Positions 13,099 to 21,087 of a DNA stretch of 37,662 nucleotides are shown here, one piece after another. The stretch is from a virus, in the IMG/VR virus record IMGVR_UViG_3300009285_001844, positions 1 to 37,662 of that record; one strand, written 5' to 3'. A program made the translations under genes and the position numbers. Under the pieces are notes generated by a model. That model was not told where the DNA came from. It searched no databases and saw only the letters and a list, made by a program, of their open reading frames with translations. Within the stretch, counting starts at the first letter, position 1; every line of letters begins with the position of its first letter.

Positions 13099-13482
13099 TT
13101 AACCCTCCCAATAACAGAAGTTATTTTCCTTACACTCTTTGGTCTTGGATAATACTAGATTACAATAACTTAAATTGGAAAAGTTTTGTTTATTACAACT
13201 CGAACACATTTCATCTGGTATAATTTCCAGTTTTGGTTGTACCTTCTCCAACTCCACACCGGCCAAAATATGCGAGTAGTCGGAAACTTTCTTCAAATCC
13301 TCAAGGTTGCGCGTATGCTTAAAACGTGTTGCGTACTTAACTATATTGCCGATACAAAAGTCCTCGATGATGCCCTTAGAAATCATTAAGTCTATGGGTT
13401 CAACACCACCGCCTTTATAGTGCGCGGAACCTTCTGTTTGACAGTATTCGCGCCCTAATTTGCGTACATTATATATTGACAT
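13099..13482 (-). CDS. DUF3310 protein with Cys-rich tail
   Basis: Residues 18-77 carry the DUF3310 pattern: 'SAHYKGGGVEPIDLM', 'GIIEDFCIGNIVKYATR' and 'RNLEDLKKVSDYSHIL'. This domain occurs in many phages, sometimes called nucleotide-kinase-like, without a proven activity. The last 40 residues add six Cys (CSSC, YC, EC, FC), an unusual zinc-binding extension. One-base junction with the downstream gene and overlap with the thymidylate-synthase-like gene at 13482. Confidence 0.75.
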   Translation of the reverse strand: MSIYNVRKLGREYCQTEGSAHYKGGGVEPIDLMISKGIIEDFCIGNIVKYATRFKHTRNLEDLKKVSDYSHILAGVELEKVQPKLEIIPDEMCSSCNKQNFSNLSYCNLVLSKTKECKENNFCYWEG

Positions 13483-14207
13483 TACTCAATATCTCCTTCG
13501 TCGGGATTGTCTATGATGATAGGGTCTGTCTTATCCCTAAACCTAACTAACTGCTTAACCTGATCCCAGGCATAGTCGTAAACGTGTGCGCCCTTAGAGG
13601 AAATTATCATGCCGCCATCCCTTACCCCAATTTCTGCCGCCATGTATTCTTTTAAGAGTTGCAACCCTCCCAGATTCTCAGGTAATGCGGCAAATATATC
13701 CCATGACCTAAAGTAGATTATGAAATGTAGCATACCGTCTTTAATCCGGCAATCGATCATCCTCAGGCAAGGCGGGTCATTCAGATAAATATCTAAAGGT
13801 TGTCCCACTTCAATAATAGCTTGGTTGGTGTCTGGAGTTATTTTTAGAATCTCTATGACATTCTGCAAACTAATACTTATGCGCTCTCCGTAGGTGTAAT
13901 CCTCATTGTCGGCAACCTCAGCACCAATAATGTAATCGGCAAAATACTTCTCAATTTTATCCATATCTGTAGGAGGCGCAACACTCAAACCCTCCGGCAT
14001 AATCGGTGTTAGCGGTCTATTGCCTGGATTAGTAATAACCGCCATAAAATAGTCAAGTTCCTTGCGCTTATGTTGATTCTCAAAACTTCCATGTTGTACA
14101 AGGTATTCCCGATTATCGCCTCCGCTATGAGCATGGTATAACTCAGAAAGCGACCTGTACCATACTTCCGGTATATCGAAACAAGTTAAAATTGTCGGTT
14201 TTAACAA
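13482..14207 (-). CDS. Thymidylate synthase family protein, archaeal-type
   Basis: 241 aa from TTG 14207 (GGGGGAG upstream, inside the preceding gene). The C-terminal half follows the ThyA plan: 'PPCLRMIDCRI' puts Cys147 at the nucleophile that attacks C6 of dUMP or dCMP, 'IYFRSWDIFAALPENLGG' matches RS.D.F.G.P.N, and 'KGAHVYDYAWD' matches the H-x-Y segment. The N-terminal 'NEDYTYGERI' is like methanogen-type ThyA. The His after the Cys (PCH) is replaced by Leu. It may methylate dUMP or hydroxymethylate a pyrimidine as in phages with modified bases; sequence does not decide. Neighbours include MazG-like and PAPS-reductase-like proteins. Confidence 0.75.
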   Translation of the reverse strand: MLKPTILTCFDIPEVWYRSLSELYHAHSGGDNREYLVQHGSFENQHKRKELDYFMAVITNPGNRPLTPIMPEGLSVAPPTDMDKIEKYFADYIIGAEVADNEDYTYGERISISLQNVIEILKITPDTNQAIIEVGQPLDIYLNDPPCLRMIDCRIKDGMLHFIIYFRSWDIFAALPENLGGLQLLKEYMAAEIGVRDGGMIISSKGAHVYDYAWDQVKQLVRFRDKTDPIIIDNPDEGDIE

Positions 14208-14208
14208 A

Positions 14209-14310
14209 CTACTTCTCCCCCTTCTTAGGTAAATTTTTCTCGGCAGCAGACTTGAATTCTTTGTAAAGTGTCTGCCGGTCTTGCTTTGGTCTGCTCACTT
14301 TTCTGCCCAT
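14209..14310 (-). CDS. Basic peptide, 33 aa
   Basis: ATG 14310 overlaps the previous stop (TGATG), SD AGAGGTTG. Lys/Arg-rich helix ('GRKVSRPKQDRQTLYKEFKS'). Its end holds the SD of the thymidylate-synthase-like gene, so its translation may set the rate of that gene. Function unknown. Confidence 0.55.
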   Translation of the reverse strand: MGRKVSRPKQDRQTLYKEFKSAAEKNLPKKGEK

Positions 14311-14501
14311 CAAATCAACCTCTCAAATCTCCGCATTAACTTAAATCCCCTAAAAACATAGTCGGTAAATTCCTCCAAACTCCTATTCCAAACTACGCCG
14401 GTACTGCGCGCACGATATTTCACGTTGTCATTTTTGACCGAAACAATATCGTATACGCTGCCCTTAAAATGTCTGTATGTTTGCCCTTGTTTTGGTGTCA
14501 T
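14310..14501 (-). CDS. DUF1653 protein, 63 aa
   Basis: 'GQTYRHFKGSVYDIVSV', 'YRARSTGVVWNRSLEEF' and 'RRFERL' match the DUF1653 domain, a small SH3-like barrel common in bacteria and phages, with no proven activity. ATGA overlap with the PP-loop gene upstream. Length is typical. Confidence 0.78.
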   Translation of the reverse strand: MTPKQGQTYRHFKGSVYDIVSVKNDNVKYRARSTGVVWNRSLEEFTDYVFRGFKLMRRFERLI

Positions 14502-15184
14502 GCTGAATCCCTTTCTTTGCGACTAATTAACTGCCTCAATGTTTCTCCTTGCCGGACAGTGTAACCAATCTCATTTTCCAGATCTGCAATTTTACTAAAT
14601 AAGTCAGGGTAGAATTTACTCAACTGAACCCACTCGTCAATAGTATTAAAAATGCATCCATAACAACCAAGTCTAGTAAAATGCTTATACACCGGATTGG
14701 GCACAAGTCCCGCCTGTCTAATCCCCGTAAATATATCTCCGGTTGTTAGGTTTAATAGCGGACGACAACCGCCAATTCTCAATTTTTGGTTATAATAATG
14801 TTCCTGATAAGTTGACCTCTTTTTACTTTCCTCTCTGCGCTCACCTGTTAGCATTATGTCATCGTATCGGTCTATACCTGCGCTAGTTATCCATTTAGTT
14901 AATGGTGCTTGTTTTAAGTCTGACGTACAAAATCTATTTCTAGCATCAGGAAACTTACTTCTATGTCGGCAGTAAGAAAAATAATCCCACTTATCGCTTT
15001 TAATGCGATGTATTTTTATACCCAACTTTATTTCGAGATAGTTCAGGTATTCGTATGTTTCTGGAAACTCACAACCAGTGTCAGCACTAACAAAGATACA
15101 ATTTTCTCGACCATATCTATAAAGAGCATATGCCGTTAAATAAGTAGAGTCTTTGCCTCCCGACACACTTACAACCACTCTCAT
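14498..15184 (-). CDS. PAPS-reductase-like PP-loop protein
   Basis: 228 aa adenine-nucleotide alpha-hydrolase fold with PP-loop 'VSVSGGKDS' (residues 5-13), 'VSADTGCEFPETYEYL', 'NRFCTSDLKQAPL' and a C-terminal 'GLVPNPVYKHFTRLGCYGCIF' with CYGC. This is the phosphoadenosine-phosphosulfate-reductase family as found in phages; relatives include DndC, which works in DNA phosphorothioation, but no Dnd partners are present. It may therefore activate a nucleotide or act on sulfur for another modification. It follows a 308-base gap that may carry structured RNA. Confidence 0.8.
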   Translation of the reverse strand: MRVVVSVSGGKDSTYLTAYALYRYGRENCIFVSADTGCEFPETYEYLNYLEIKLGIKIHRIKSDKWDYFSYCRHRSKFPDARNRFCTSDLKQAPLTKWITSAGIDRYDDIMLTGERREESKKRSTYQEHYYNQKLRIGGCRPLLNLTTGDIFTGIRQAGLVPNPVYKHFTRLGCYGCIFNTIDEWVQLSKFYPDLFSKIADLENEIGYTVRQGETLRQLISRKERDSA

Positions 15185-15492
15185 ATACCTGCGCCACCAT
15201 AACCTGATTTATCAGATTAAGTGGGATTGCAGGACCGTATTGACATCCTACGGCAACGAACCGCTATAGATAACCCTAACCATGCTCAATTTTACGTCTA
15301 GCACATATGGCGCCCGGTGTATCTCCGGAACTTCTACGGACATCCTCTCGACTGAGGGTAGTTATCTGTTGACTGATTTAGTCTCAATGTCCGATTTCGA
15401 CAACCCTTAGTAGGGATATTGAGTTATATGAGAGATTTTGTATGTTTTAATGTGCATTAAATCACCCTAATTTTCTCCCCTTCTCAACTACA
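15185..15492. other. 308-base gap, leader of the PP-loop gene
   Basis: Only short frames: 16 codons from an ATG at 15456 (SD GGTGATT) and 31 codons beginning near 15341 without SD spacing. A long-range pairing spans 15266-15369. A remnant of a frameshifted gene is possible, since several short frames abut, but I cannot reconstruct one. No promoter is convincing. Confidence 0.45.
15266..15369 (-). ncRNA. Candidate structured leader RNA
   Basis: Nine consecutive pairs (15266-15274 with 15361-15369, one G-U) extended after a two-base bulge by CCCT/AGGG (15274-15277 with 15355-15358) close a roughly 80-base domain holding CCGG-TGTATCT-CCGG (15314-15328) and GGCGCC. It does not match riboswitch cores I know. 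Orientation is set to the minus-strand transcript. Confidence 0.35.
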
Positions 15493-15756
15493 TTATACCG
15501 TAAACAGTAGACGTACCCATCGACAAAACCTTCTCCATGCTGTATTTTGCAGTCTGTCGATAATTACCTGCGCCTCGTCCAAGTTTTTGCTTAGCAACTT
15601 AATCTGGTAGTCGAAACTATCAAGTCTTAAATTTTCCTCGCGCAGATAGTTGTATGCACCACTCAAAACTGCAAATCTAGTTTGTAAAACACTTACTTCG
15701 GTTTTCAACTTACCTATTTCCTGTTCCCTCTTTACTGCGCTCTTCCTCCCTACCAC
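15493..15756 (-). CDS. Coiled-coil protein, 87 aa
   Basis: GTG 15756 chosen for GGAGGTGG at proper spacing. Residues 8-65 form heptads ('EIGKLKTEVSVLQTRFAVLS', 'SKNLDEAQVIIDRLQ'), and the end 'WRRFCRWVRLLFTV' is an amphipathic or membrane-touching helix. The first codons overlap the preceding gene by 47 bases. Function unknown. Confidence 0.62.
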   Translation of the reverse strand: MVGRKSAVKREQEIGKLKTEVSVLQTRFAVLSGAYNYLREENLRLDSFDYQIKLLSKNLDEAQVIIDRLQNTAWRRFCRWVRLLFTV

Positions 15757-15934
15757 CAACCACCTCCAAATTTATCGTGCTAATTGGTGCGCCCCTGCCA
15801 ACATCAAACCACACGTAAGCACATTTGCCGTAAATATTTCTAACCTCGCCAATATCACCAATGGCAAATTTGTGCTTAGTTTTCCTGACTCCTTTCGGCA
15901 TCCTGACAACTTTTACCGTGTCGCCTGTAGTCAT
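15710..15934 (-). CDS. SH3/KOW-like small protein, 74 aa
   Basis: Start ATG 15934 in an ATGA overlap with the previous gene; an ATG six bases upstream has its SD too close. 'GDTVKVVRMPKGVRKTKHKF' and 'IGDIGEVRNIYGKCAYVWF' give the G-D-V/G-x-V beta-barrel signature of KOW/SH3-like proteins. The charged tail (GGREEERSKEG) lies in the overlap with the next gene. Role unknown. Confidence 0.65.
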   Translation of the reverse strand: MTTGDTVKVVRMPKGVRKTKHKFAIGDIGEVRNIYGKCAYVWFDVGRGAPISTINLEVVGGREEERSKEGTGNR

Positions 15935-16323
15935 AGACATTCACCCTTACCGCTATTGCGCCAAATCATCACCCCTGCGGTTGCACTCACCAACAAGATA
16001 GGGTTTTCAAAACTCTGCTCAATGCTCCAAGGTTTTTCCGGCAACTTGACATTTCCTTCGATTTTATGTCTAGTAAAGAGGTTTACAAACCTATTGTCTC
16101 TACCTCGCTGCACATAGGAAGTCGGACCTGTATATCTATCCGGCACAACAAGGTATCTAGCACCCTTATTCGCTCTCGACATACCGTGTTTTTTCATATA
16201 TGCGCCCAATTGTTGCTCCGACATTAGCAAGTTTTCACCGATGTTAGCGCAGGACGCTTTGGCTGCCCATTGCTTCATATACGCCAATTCTTCTTTAAGT
16301 AAAACCCTTGACGGTCTTGCCAT
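15931..16323 (-). CDS. HTH-like hypothetical protein, 130 aa
   Basis: ATG 16323 with AAAGGGGG nine bases upstream. N-terminal 'EELAYMKQWAAKASCANIGE' and 'LLMSEQQLGAYMKKHGMSRANKG' look like a helix-turn-helix that checks the end of a DNA target, followed by a small beta segment with 'YVQRGRDNRFVNLF'. No further similarity seen. It precedes the SH3-like gene with ATGA coupling. Confidence 0.6.
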   Translation of the reverse strand: MARPSRVLLKEELAYMKQWAAKASCANIGENLLMSEQQLGAYMKKHGMSRANKGARYLVVPDRYTGPTSYVQRGRDNRFVNLFTRHKIEGNVKLPEKPWSIEQSFENPILLVSATAGVMIWRNSGKGECL

Positions 16324-16432
16324 TTCAAACCCCCTTTTACTCCCCAATCACGACAACAGGTATAAAAGCATGTCCTGTAGTTTTACGTCGCTGTACGGAG
16401 TCGCTACTGCGGTTATTTTGGATTATGGTTGA

Positions 16433-18037
16433 CTAATTGACATGCAGTTTAACTATCTGACTAAATATCCAATCAGGTATCAGCATAACCAATGAATTGC
16501 CAATCGCCTTGTAACGTGCCGTGTCACTCGCTCCGGGAATATTGGTCCAACCGTCCGGCATCGCCATTAAGCGCTCCGTTTCGATTGGCAGGAGTCGCCT
16601 TACCGCATAACCAACCCTAACAGGATTTTGATAGTTAAGCGAATAACCACCTGTGTTTTTGCTTTGCAGTGTTCCGCTTAATTCCTCGGTTTCGTAAAGG
16701 TTTCTGACATCTACAGCACAAACTAAATTATCCACATCGGCACGGTATGACAGATTACCTTTTGCAAGCAGAGCGTTTGCAGGTTCGGGATAACAGATAA
16801 CTAAATCAGTTTCATTCCCCTGCCCTGCTGGTCTGTTTGTCCCTGCTCCGCTTGCGCAAATAGTTCCTATGTTGGGTTTCGGAGCGTTCCTAATGCCATA
16901 AGCAACCGCATGATCCGCCCGACAATCAAGCGTATAGCACGGACCATCTGACACACCTAAACCGTTTTGTTTCTTATCTCCGCTCATGGTTGCGGATTGA
17001 ATAACGTATGCTTTAGGTTCAAGTATTGCAATACCGCCCTGATTTTTAGAAGGTTCTGGAACTGACGTATCCAAACAGTAACAGGTATCAATAAATCTTC
17101 CTCCACTATGGGGGTTGCTTGACTTCATCGAGTTACTTCCGAGTGCATCAAAAGAGTATGCCATCGGTTGCGCTATACATGGTTGCCGTTGCCCCCCCTG
17201 TGCTGTGTTAAGAGTTGGGCAGATTCCGCTTTCGTGAATTCTTGGTACTCCGTCCTGACTTCGTGGTTCAAAGAGGATTGTTGTCTCAATGCCATTTCCA
17301 ACACTTCCGGCAACTTCTTTCCTCGTTTCTCCGCTCGTCTCAAAATCCCCTGACATGCTTTCGCGCTCAAAAAGTATTTCGCCGGCACGTTGACCTCTAA
17401 AATCTGCGACAAGAAAGATTCTCTTACGACGCTGGGCGACTCCCCAGTATTGCGCATCGAGTGTTCTCCAAGCAACACTATGCCCATTCCCTCTGACCAT
17501 TCCGGCTTTTGCCCACTTTCCAGACTTAGGCATTGGAATTTCGGCCGCTGTGATTTCTTCAAGCACGGTTCTAAAATCCTGTCCCGAGTTGCTGCTAAAT
17601 GTTCCGGGTACGTTCTCCCATATTGCGTATCGAGGGTATTCTCCATTTGTCACAAACCTCATTTCTCTAATTATCCGTATCGCCTGACTAAACAATCCTG
17701 ATCGTTCTCCTGCCATCCCCTCACGCTTACCTGCTACGCTTAGATCCTGACATGGACTGCCGAAAGTGATTATATCCACAGGTTTAACTAAAACGTCTTT
17801 AGATGTATTTATATAAAAATTACATTTAGTACCTTTGAAATGTGTGATATAGGTACATAATCCTATATCTTTAATATCGCCAAGGTGTTTCATGTCGGGA
17901 AATCTTAACCGACTAACCGCCATCGGAAATTTTTCTATCTCACTCGCCCAAACTGCCTTAATTCCGTTGCGTTCTGCGGCTAGTGGGAACATTGCCACTC
18001 CGTCAAATAGTGAACCCATCGTCATTTCGTTAATCAA
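16433..18037 (-). CDS. dcm: C5 cytosine DNA methyltransferase
   Basis: Transfers methyl from SAM to cytosine C5. From TTG 18037 (GGAGG seven bases upstream; TTGA overlap with the previous stop), 534 aa. Motif I 'MGSLFDGVAMFPLAAERNG' (7-25), motif IV 'GSPCQDLSVAG' with catalytic Cys96, motif VI 'ENVPG' (141-145), motif VIII 'QRRKRIF' (202-208), motif X 'RYKAIGNS' (about 508-515). Between VIII and X lies a Gly/Ser/Asn-rich segment of about 300 residues, much longer than in bacterial Dcm and typical of phage orphan enzymes; it holds the target-recognition region. No restriction endonuclease partner is adjacent, so protection of phage DNA is likely. Confidence 0.93.
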   Translation of the reverse strand: MINEMTMGSLFDGVAMFPLAAERNGIKAVWASEIEKFPMAVSRLRFPDMKHLGDIKDIGLCTYITHFKGTKCNFYINTSKDVLVKPVDIITFGSPCQDLSVAGKREGMAGERSGLFSQAIRIIREMRFVTNGEYPRYAIWENVPGTFSSNSGQDFRTVLEEITAAEIPMPKSGKWAKAGMVRGNGHSVAWRTLDAQYWGVAQRRKRIFLVADFRGQRAGEILFERESMSGDFETSGETRKEVAGSVGNGIETTILFEPRSQDGVPRIHESGICPTLNTAQGGQRQPCIAQPMAYSFDALGSNSMKSSNPHSGGRFIDTCYCLDTSVPEPSKNQGGIAILEPKAYVIQSATMSGDKKQNGLGVSDGPCYTLDCRADHAVAYGIRNAPKPNIGTICASGAGTNRPAGQGNETDLVICYPEPANALLAKGNLSYRADVDNLVCAVDVRNLYETEELSGTLQSKNTGGYSLNYQNPVRVGYAVRRLLPIETERLMAMPDGWTNIPGASDTARYKAIGNSLVMLIPDWIFSQIVKLHVN

Positions 18038-18222
18038 CTCACTACCTCCACCGCTGCCACGCAATACCCCGGCGACATTCCATCCCGGTAATCGTGTAAA
18101 ACACCCCGGCGATCTTTGAACATATTCCGGTATTTCTCGTCGTACCATTTCCGGTTGCTCTCGTTCGGCAGGTCAACGATGATTTTTAGTTTAGGTTGTT
18201 TGTGGCGTTTCTGTTTCGGCAT
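18034..18222 (-). CDS. Hypothetical basic protein, 62 aa
   Basis: ATG with AAGGAGGATA nine bases upstream. Lys/Arg-rich first 15 residues, then 'LPNESNRKWYDEKYRNMFKDR'. Overlaps the upstream gene by 32 bases and the methyltransferase by four. Function unknown. Confidence 0.62.
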   Translation of the reverse strand: MPKQKRHKQPKLKIIVDLPNESNRKWYDEKYRNMFKDRRGVLHDYRDGMSPGYCVAAVEVVS

Positions 18223-18517
18223 TAGTGGTATCCTCCTTCTTTTTATCCACTAAATACTGCTCTGAAATATGTTTTTCGGGTATCCTCAGCACAGCGAAAA
18301 CTCCGAAATCAGTAAGGTCGGCAGAACTATTTAAAGCACCCTCCGGTATTACGAGTTCAACGGTTATCCGGTGATACTTCTTTTTCTTGGTCGGTGAATA
18401 TACGCTGATAGGATTGACAGGCGGTAACACTAAGAGACTGTCGGGATTAGCACCCTTGATAGTTTCCACTATCTGCTTAATCTGATCCGGCGATGCGTTA
18501 ATGCGGCATGTTCTCAT
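18191..18517 (-). CDS. Hypothetical protein, 108 aa
   Basis: ATGA overlap with the gene upstream. 'SPDQIKQIVETIKGANPDSL' helix, then beta-rich 'YHRITVELVIPEGALN' and 'DFGVFAVLRIPEKHIS', with a Thr/Glu tail. No family recognised. Confidence 0.65.
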   Translation of the reverse strand: MRTCRINASPDQIKQIVETIKGANPDSLLVLPPVNPISVYSPTKKKKYHRITVELVIPEGALNSSADLTDFGVFAVLRIPEKHISEQYLVDKKKEDTTNAETETPQTT

Positions 18518-18921
18518 TTGACTTCCTCCTCATACATCTTCTTTACCATTTCTAAAAACTTCTCGGCATTTTTCAGCCGGCGGCGTAAATCGCTGACTAA
18601 CTTCTTAGCATCTTCAAGAGGGTATTTTTTAGCCTTACAGAGAGTCATTCCGGATCCGCAATAATAACCTCTAGCATCAATGCCTTTCTTAACTGGTTGA
18701 TATGTGGCAATGCTATGTTCTGCAATTAACTCTGCCGTTATGCCCATTTCATTTGGTCTTATGGGATACATAACCCTTTTGGGACTATTAATATAACCAA
18801 GAACAATTATATCTCCCTGCTTAAATCTCTCATTTAACGGCACAAAACAGTTTTCCGCTTCTTCCGGTGTTTCGTATTCTTTATCACATACCGGACAATG
18901 GTATTTAACTATTGGTTCCAT
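18514..18921 (-). CDS. Zinc-finger protein, 135 aa
   Basis: SD AGGAGGATTGCT. N-terminal 'YHCPVCDKEYETPEEAENC' is a C2-type finger or ribbon half site followed by a beta domain; residues 100-135 are a coiled coil ('LVSDLRRRLKNAEKFLEMVKK'). Located between dnaC and the methyltransferase. Could bind DNA or a replisome partner; unknown. Confidence 0.68.
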   Translation of the reverse strand: MEPIVKYHCPVCDKEYETPEEAENCFVPLNERFKQGDIIVLGYINSPKRVMYPIRPNEMGITAELIAEHSIATYQPVKKGIDARGYYCGSGMTLCKAKKYPLEDAKKLVSDLRRRLKNAEKFLEMVKKMYEEEVK

Positions 18922-18976
18922 AGCAATCCTCCTAAATTCAGATAAATCCTACTGCTTACGGTTGGTCGGGGCGTGG

Positions 18977-19687
18977 TTAAGTAGCATCATTCCACTTAGC
19001 AAGTCTTTTCTGCATCCTTATGTCGTCGTCTGCCTCAATCTTTATCGGTTGGCAGAGTTGAATAATTCTACTTGCTGCACGTTCGCCGATTGTCTTGTCC
19101 ATATCCTTTAAATCAAGATTAGTCGTTATGACCGTCGGCAGGTTAAAGTTGATCCTGTGGTTTAAAATAGTGAACAGTTTCCCCTGCGCCCATTCTGTGT
19201 ATTGATGCGCCCCCAGGTCGTCAAGTATTAGCACCTGTACTTCTCTCGCAGTATCGAGTAAATCCTTTTCGTTGTACTCCGGTTGACCTTCGCCTTTGTT
19301 GTATGTACTCTTAATTTGGTCTAACAGGTCCGGTACTACGGTGAAAAGGGTTGCTATGTTTTTGCGGATAAGTACGTTTGCTATACAGCAGGCCAAGTAA
19401 GTTTTCCCATGCCCTGCACGTCCGGTAAGCATTAGTCCATCGGTTGCTTGTCCATTGACTACCGAGTTAGCGAAGTCCTGCGCTAATTGAACCGCTTTTT
19501 TGATGTAGACTATATTCTTTTTGTAATAGTCATAATTAAAATTAGCGAAAGAACTTGACAGCATTTGCTTTGAAAGTTTGCTGTCCTTGAATTTGTTTAG
19601 TATTTTGCGTTTTACCATACAGTCGCAGATTTTAAAGGTTGTACATTCTACCTGCACTATTCCGCGATCTCCGCATATATCACACAT
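18977..19687 (-). CDS. dnaC: DnaC-like helicase loader ATPase
   Basis: Loads the replicative helicase at the phage origin. N-terminal four-Cys zinc site ('CDICGDRG', 'CDCMVKRK'), Walker A 'GRAGHGKT' (89-96), Walker B 'VLILDDLGA' (152-160), sensor 'TVITTNLDLKDM' and an arginine finger in 'GERAASRI'. Length 236 aa is typical of DnaC/IstB-type proteins; the absence of an adjacent transposase makes IstB unlikely. Lies 11 bases downstream of the replisome organiser, the normal phage arrangement. SD AGGTGATT before ATG 19687. Confidence 0.9.
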   Translation of the reverse strand: MCDICGDRGIVQVECTTFKICDCMVKRKILNKFKDSKLSKQMLSSSFANFNYDYYKKNIVYIKKAVQLAQDFANSVVNGQATDGLMLTGRAGHGKTYLACCIANVLIRKNIATLFTVVPDLLDQIKSTYNKGEGQPEYNEKDLLDTAREVQVLILDDLGAHQYTEWAQGKLFTILNHRINFNLPTVITTNLDLKDMDKTIGERAASRIIQLCQPIKIEADDDIRMQKRLAKWNDAT

Positions 19688-19698
19688 ATGTTAATCAC

Positions 19699-20454
19699 CT
19701 AATTACCGTATAATCTATCGTATCTCTCGCGCCTTGCTTTTTCTTCGGGGGTTTCTTGAGGTGGTTCTATATCTGGTTTTACTTGCACCAACCACTTATC
19801 GACGTTTTTTTCATTTCTAGTGATATACTCGATAGTGGCATAAACTTTCTTATTATCGTTAATGCCCATCATATGCTTATCCGCTTTCATTGCTAGACTT
19901 GCCTGCTTTAGTTGATCTAAGGTGAATTCCTTTAAGCGAGTATTAATTTTATCTTTGTAAGTTGATGGTTTATAGTTAGTTTTAAATTTTTCATTGAACC
20001 ATTCAACAAATAATATATATTGTTCTTTTTCTTTTTTTTGTTCTTCTTTTTTTTCTTTTTCTTTTTCTTCCCCTGAGTCTATAGATAGACTATCCATAGT
20101 GTATTCTTTAAACGGTAAGTGCTTTATTTTAGCCACTTCCGACATGATACACTGTAGGACTTTTGGGCTTTTAGAAGAGTTATATTTAAACCAATTTCTA
20201 AGCAAAACTTCTTTAGTTTCTTCACAGTAATCTATTTTTCCGTATTCAATAAACCTTTTAATTAACTTCTCAACTGTCTCGCGGTTATAACCAGTTTCCA
20301 GCTCCATAACCCTTCGGGATACCTCGTAGACTCCACACTGTCTAGTTTTAGAGTTTGTCATAAGGTAAAGATAGAAGTATTTTTCTTCTGGAGTTAAATC
20401 AAGGACAAATGTATCCTGCCAAAAGGAAACTTGTATTTGTCTATATACTGCCAT
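19699..20454 (-). CDS. Replisome organiser with DnaD-like N-terminal and conserved phage C-terminal domains
   Basis: 251 aa. Residues 1-100 form a winged helix with 'VSFWQDTFVLDLTPEEKYFYLYLMT' and 'QCGVYEVSRRVMELETGY', typical of phage replication initiators; residues 127-146 are a Glu/Lys linker; residues 150-215 ('WFNEKFKTNYKP', 'IEYITRNEKNVDKWL') match the conserved phage C-terminal domain. It should bind the origin and recruit the DnaC-like loader encoded next. The Glu/Lys linker corresponds to an A/G-rich tract around 20030-20065. Confidence 0.82.
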   Translation of the reverse strand: MAVYRQIQVSFWQDTFVLDLTPEEKYFYLYLMTNSKTRQCGVYEVSRRVMELETGYNRETVEKLIKRFIEYGKIDYCEETKEVLLRNWFKYNSSKSPKVLQCIMSEVAKIKHLPFKEYTMDSLSIDSGEEKEKEKKEEQKKEKEQYILFVEWFNEKFKTNYKPSTYKDKINTRLKEFTLDQLKQASLAMKADKHMMGINDNKKVYATIEYITRNEKNVDKWLVQVKPDIEPPQETPEEKARRERYDRLYGN

Positions 20455-20468
20455 CTATTGCCTCCCAA

Positions 20469-20975
20469 TCAGAAAATAATCGTTCCGCTATTCAATAAAC
20501 AAACCAATTGGTTGATTTCTTCATTAGAAAAATACTGCTTTAAATACATATACTTATCAAATACCTTAGTTTTGCTGATTTTATCGTTGCTATCTCCGCA
20601 ATAAATAACATTATCAATTATTTTTATGGGTATACCATTATTTTTACAGAAAAATATTAATTCATCGCCCTCTACTATTGGACTAACTAGCATTAATTTG
20701 TGATTATTATATCTACTATAATAGTTATAACCCCTCTTTATTTCCTTAATCATACCTAAATATCTCTCTAATTGAGGAATTATTTTAATTGTTGCTATAT
20801 TTTTTACTTCAATAAAACAAAGTATATCTTTATCCAATCCAATAAAATCAGGACGACTTCCTGCTACTAATTCCTCTCTTGAAATAAATTCAAACCCAAA
20901 TATAGATTCAAAGTTATTTTCTATATAGTTGTGTAGTTGTTTTTCGTGTGTATAATAGAATTTTTTGTCGTTCAC
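20469..20975 (-). CDS. Predicted PD-(D/E)XK nuclease, 168 aa
   Basis: GTG 20975 with GAGGTGG seven bases upstream. 'EELVAGSRPDFIGLDKDILCFIEVKN' places Asp and the E-x-K pair of the PD-(D/E)XK fold as in NucS/DUF91-like and Hjr-like nucleases, preceded by a helix 'EKQLHNYIENNFESIFG'. AT-rich compared with neighbours. It is the first gene of the replication operon and sits directly behind the divergent promoter region, so it is among the earliest proteins made. Possible roles are recombination, host DNA attack or defence. Confidence 0.65.
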   Translation of the reverse strand: MNDKKFYYTHEKQLHNYIENNFESIFGFEFISREELVAGSRPDFIGLDKDILCFIEVKNIATIKIIPQLERYLGMIKEIKRGYNYYSRYNNHKLMLVSPIVEGDELIFFCKNNGIPIKIIDNVIYCGDSNDKISKTKVFDKYMYLKQYFSNEEINQLVCLLNSGTIIF

Positions 20976-20993
20976 TCTTACCACCTCAGTAAT

Positions 20994-21067
20994 ATTATAC
21001 CACACTTCGACATACTTTGCAATACAATAGCCTACTTCTTGCCATTTCGTATTGAGTATGATATTAT
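20994..21067. promoter_or_regulatory. Divergent promoters with inverted operator repeats
   Basis: Minus: TTGCAA (21017-21022), 17 bases, TATAAT (20994-20999). Plus: TTGCCA (21039-21044), 17 bases, TATTAT (21062-21067). CATACT...CAATAC (21011-21025) is inverted as GTATTG-AGTATG (21049-21060), one arm on each -35 or spacer. The RHH protein encoded next on the plus strand probably represses both. Confidence 0.75.
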
Positions 21068-21087
21068 TTATGCGGAGGTGTATTAAC

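Noticed and set aside
14498-15184. Phosphorothioation (Dnd) system
   Set aside because: Only a generic PP-loop protein is present; no DndA, DndB, DndD or DndE genes. The SbcC-like ATPase is linked to recT instead.
18977-19687. IstB of an IS21 insertion sequence
   Set aside because: No IstA or terminal repeats; the replisome organiser next to it makes DnaC the natural call.
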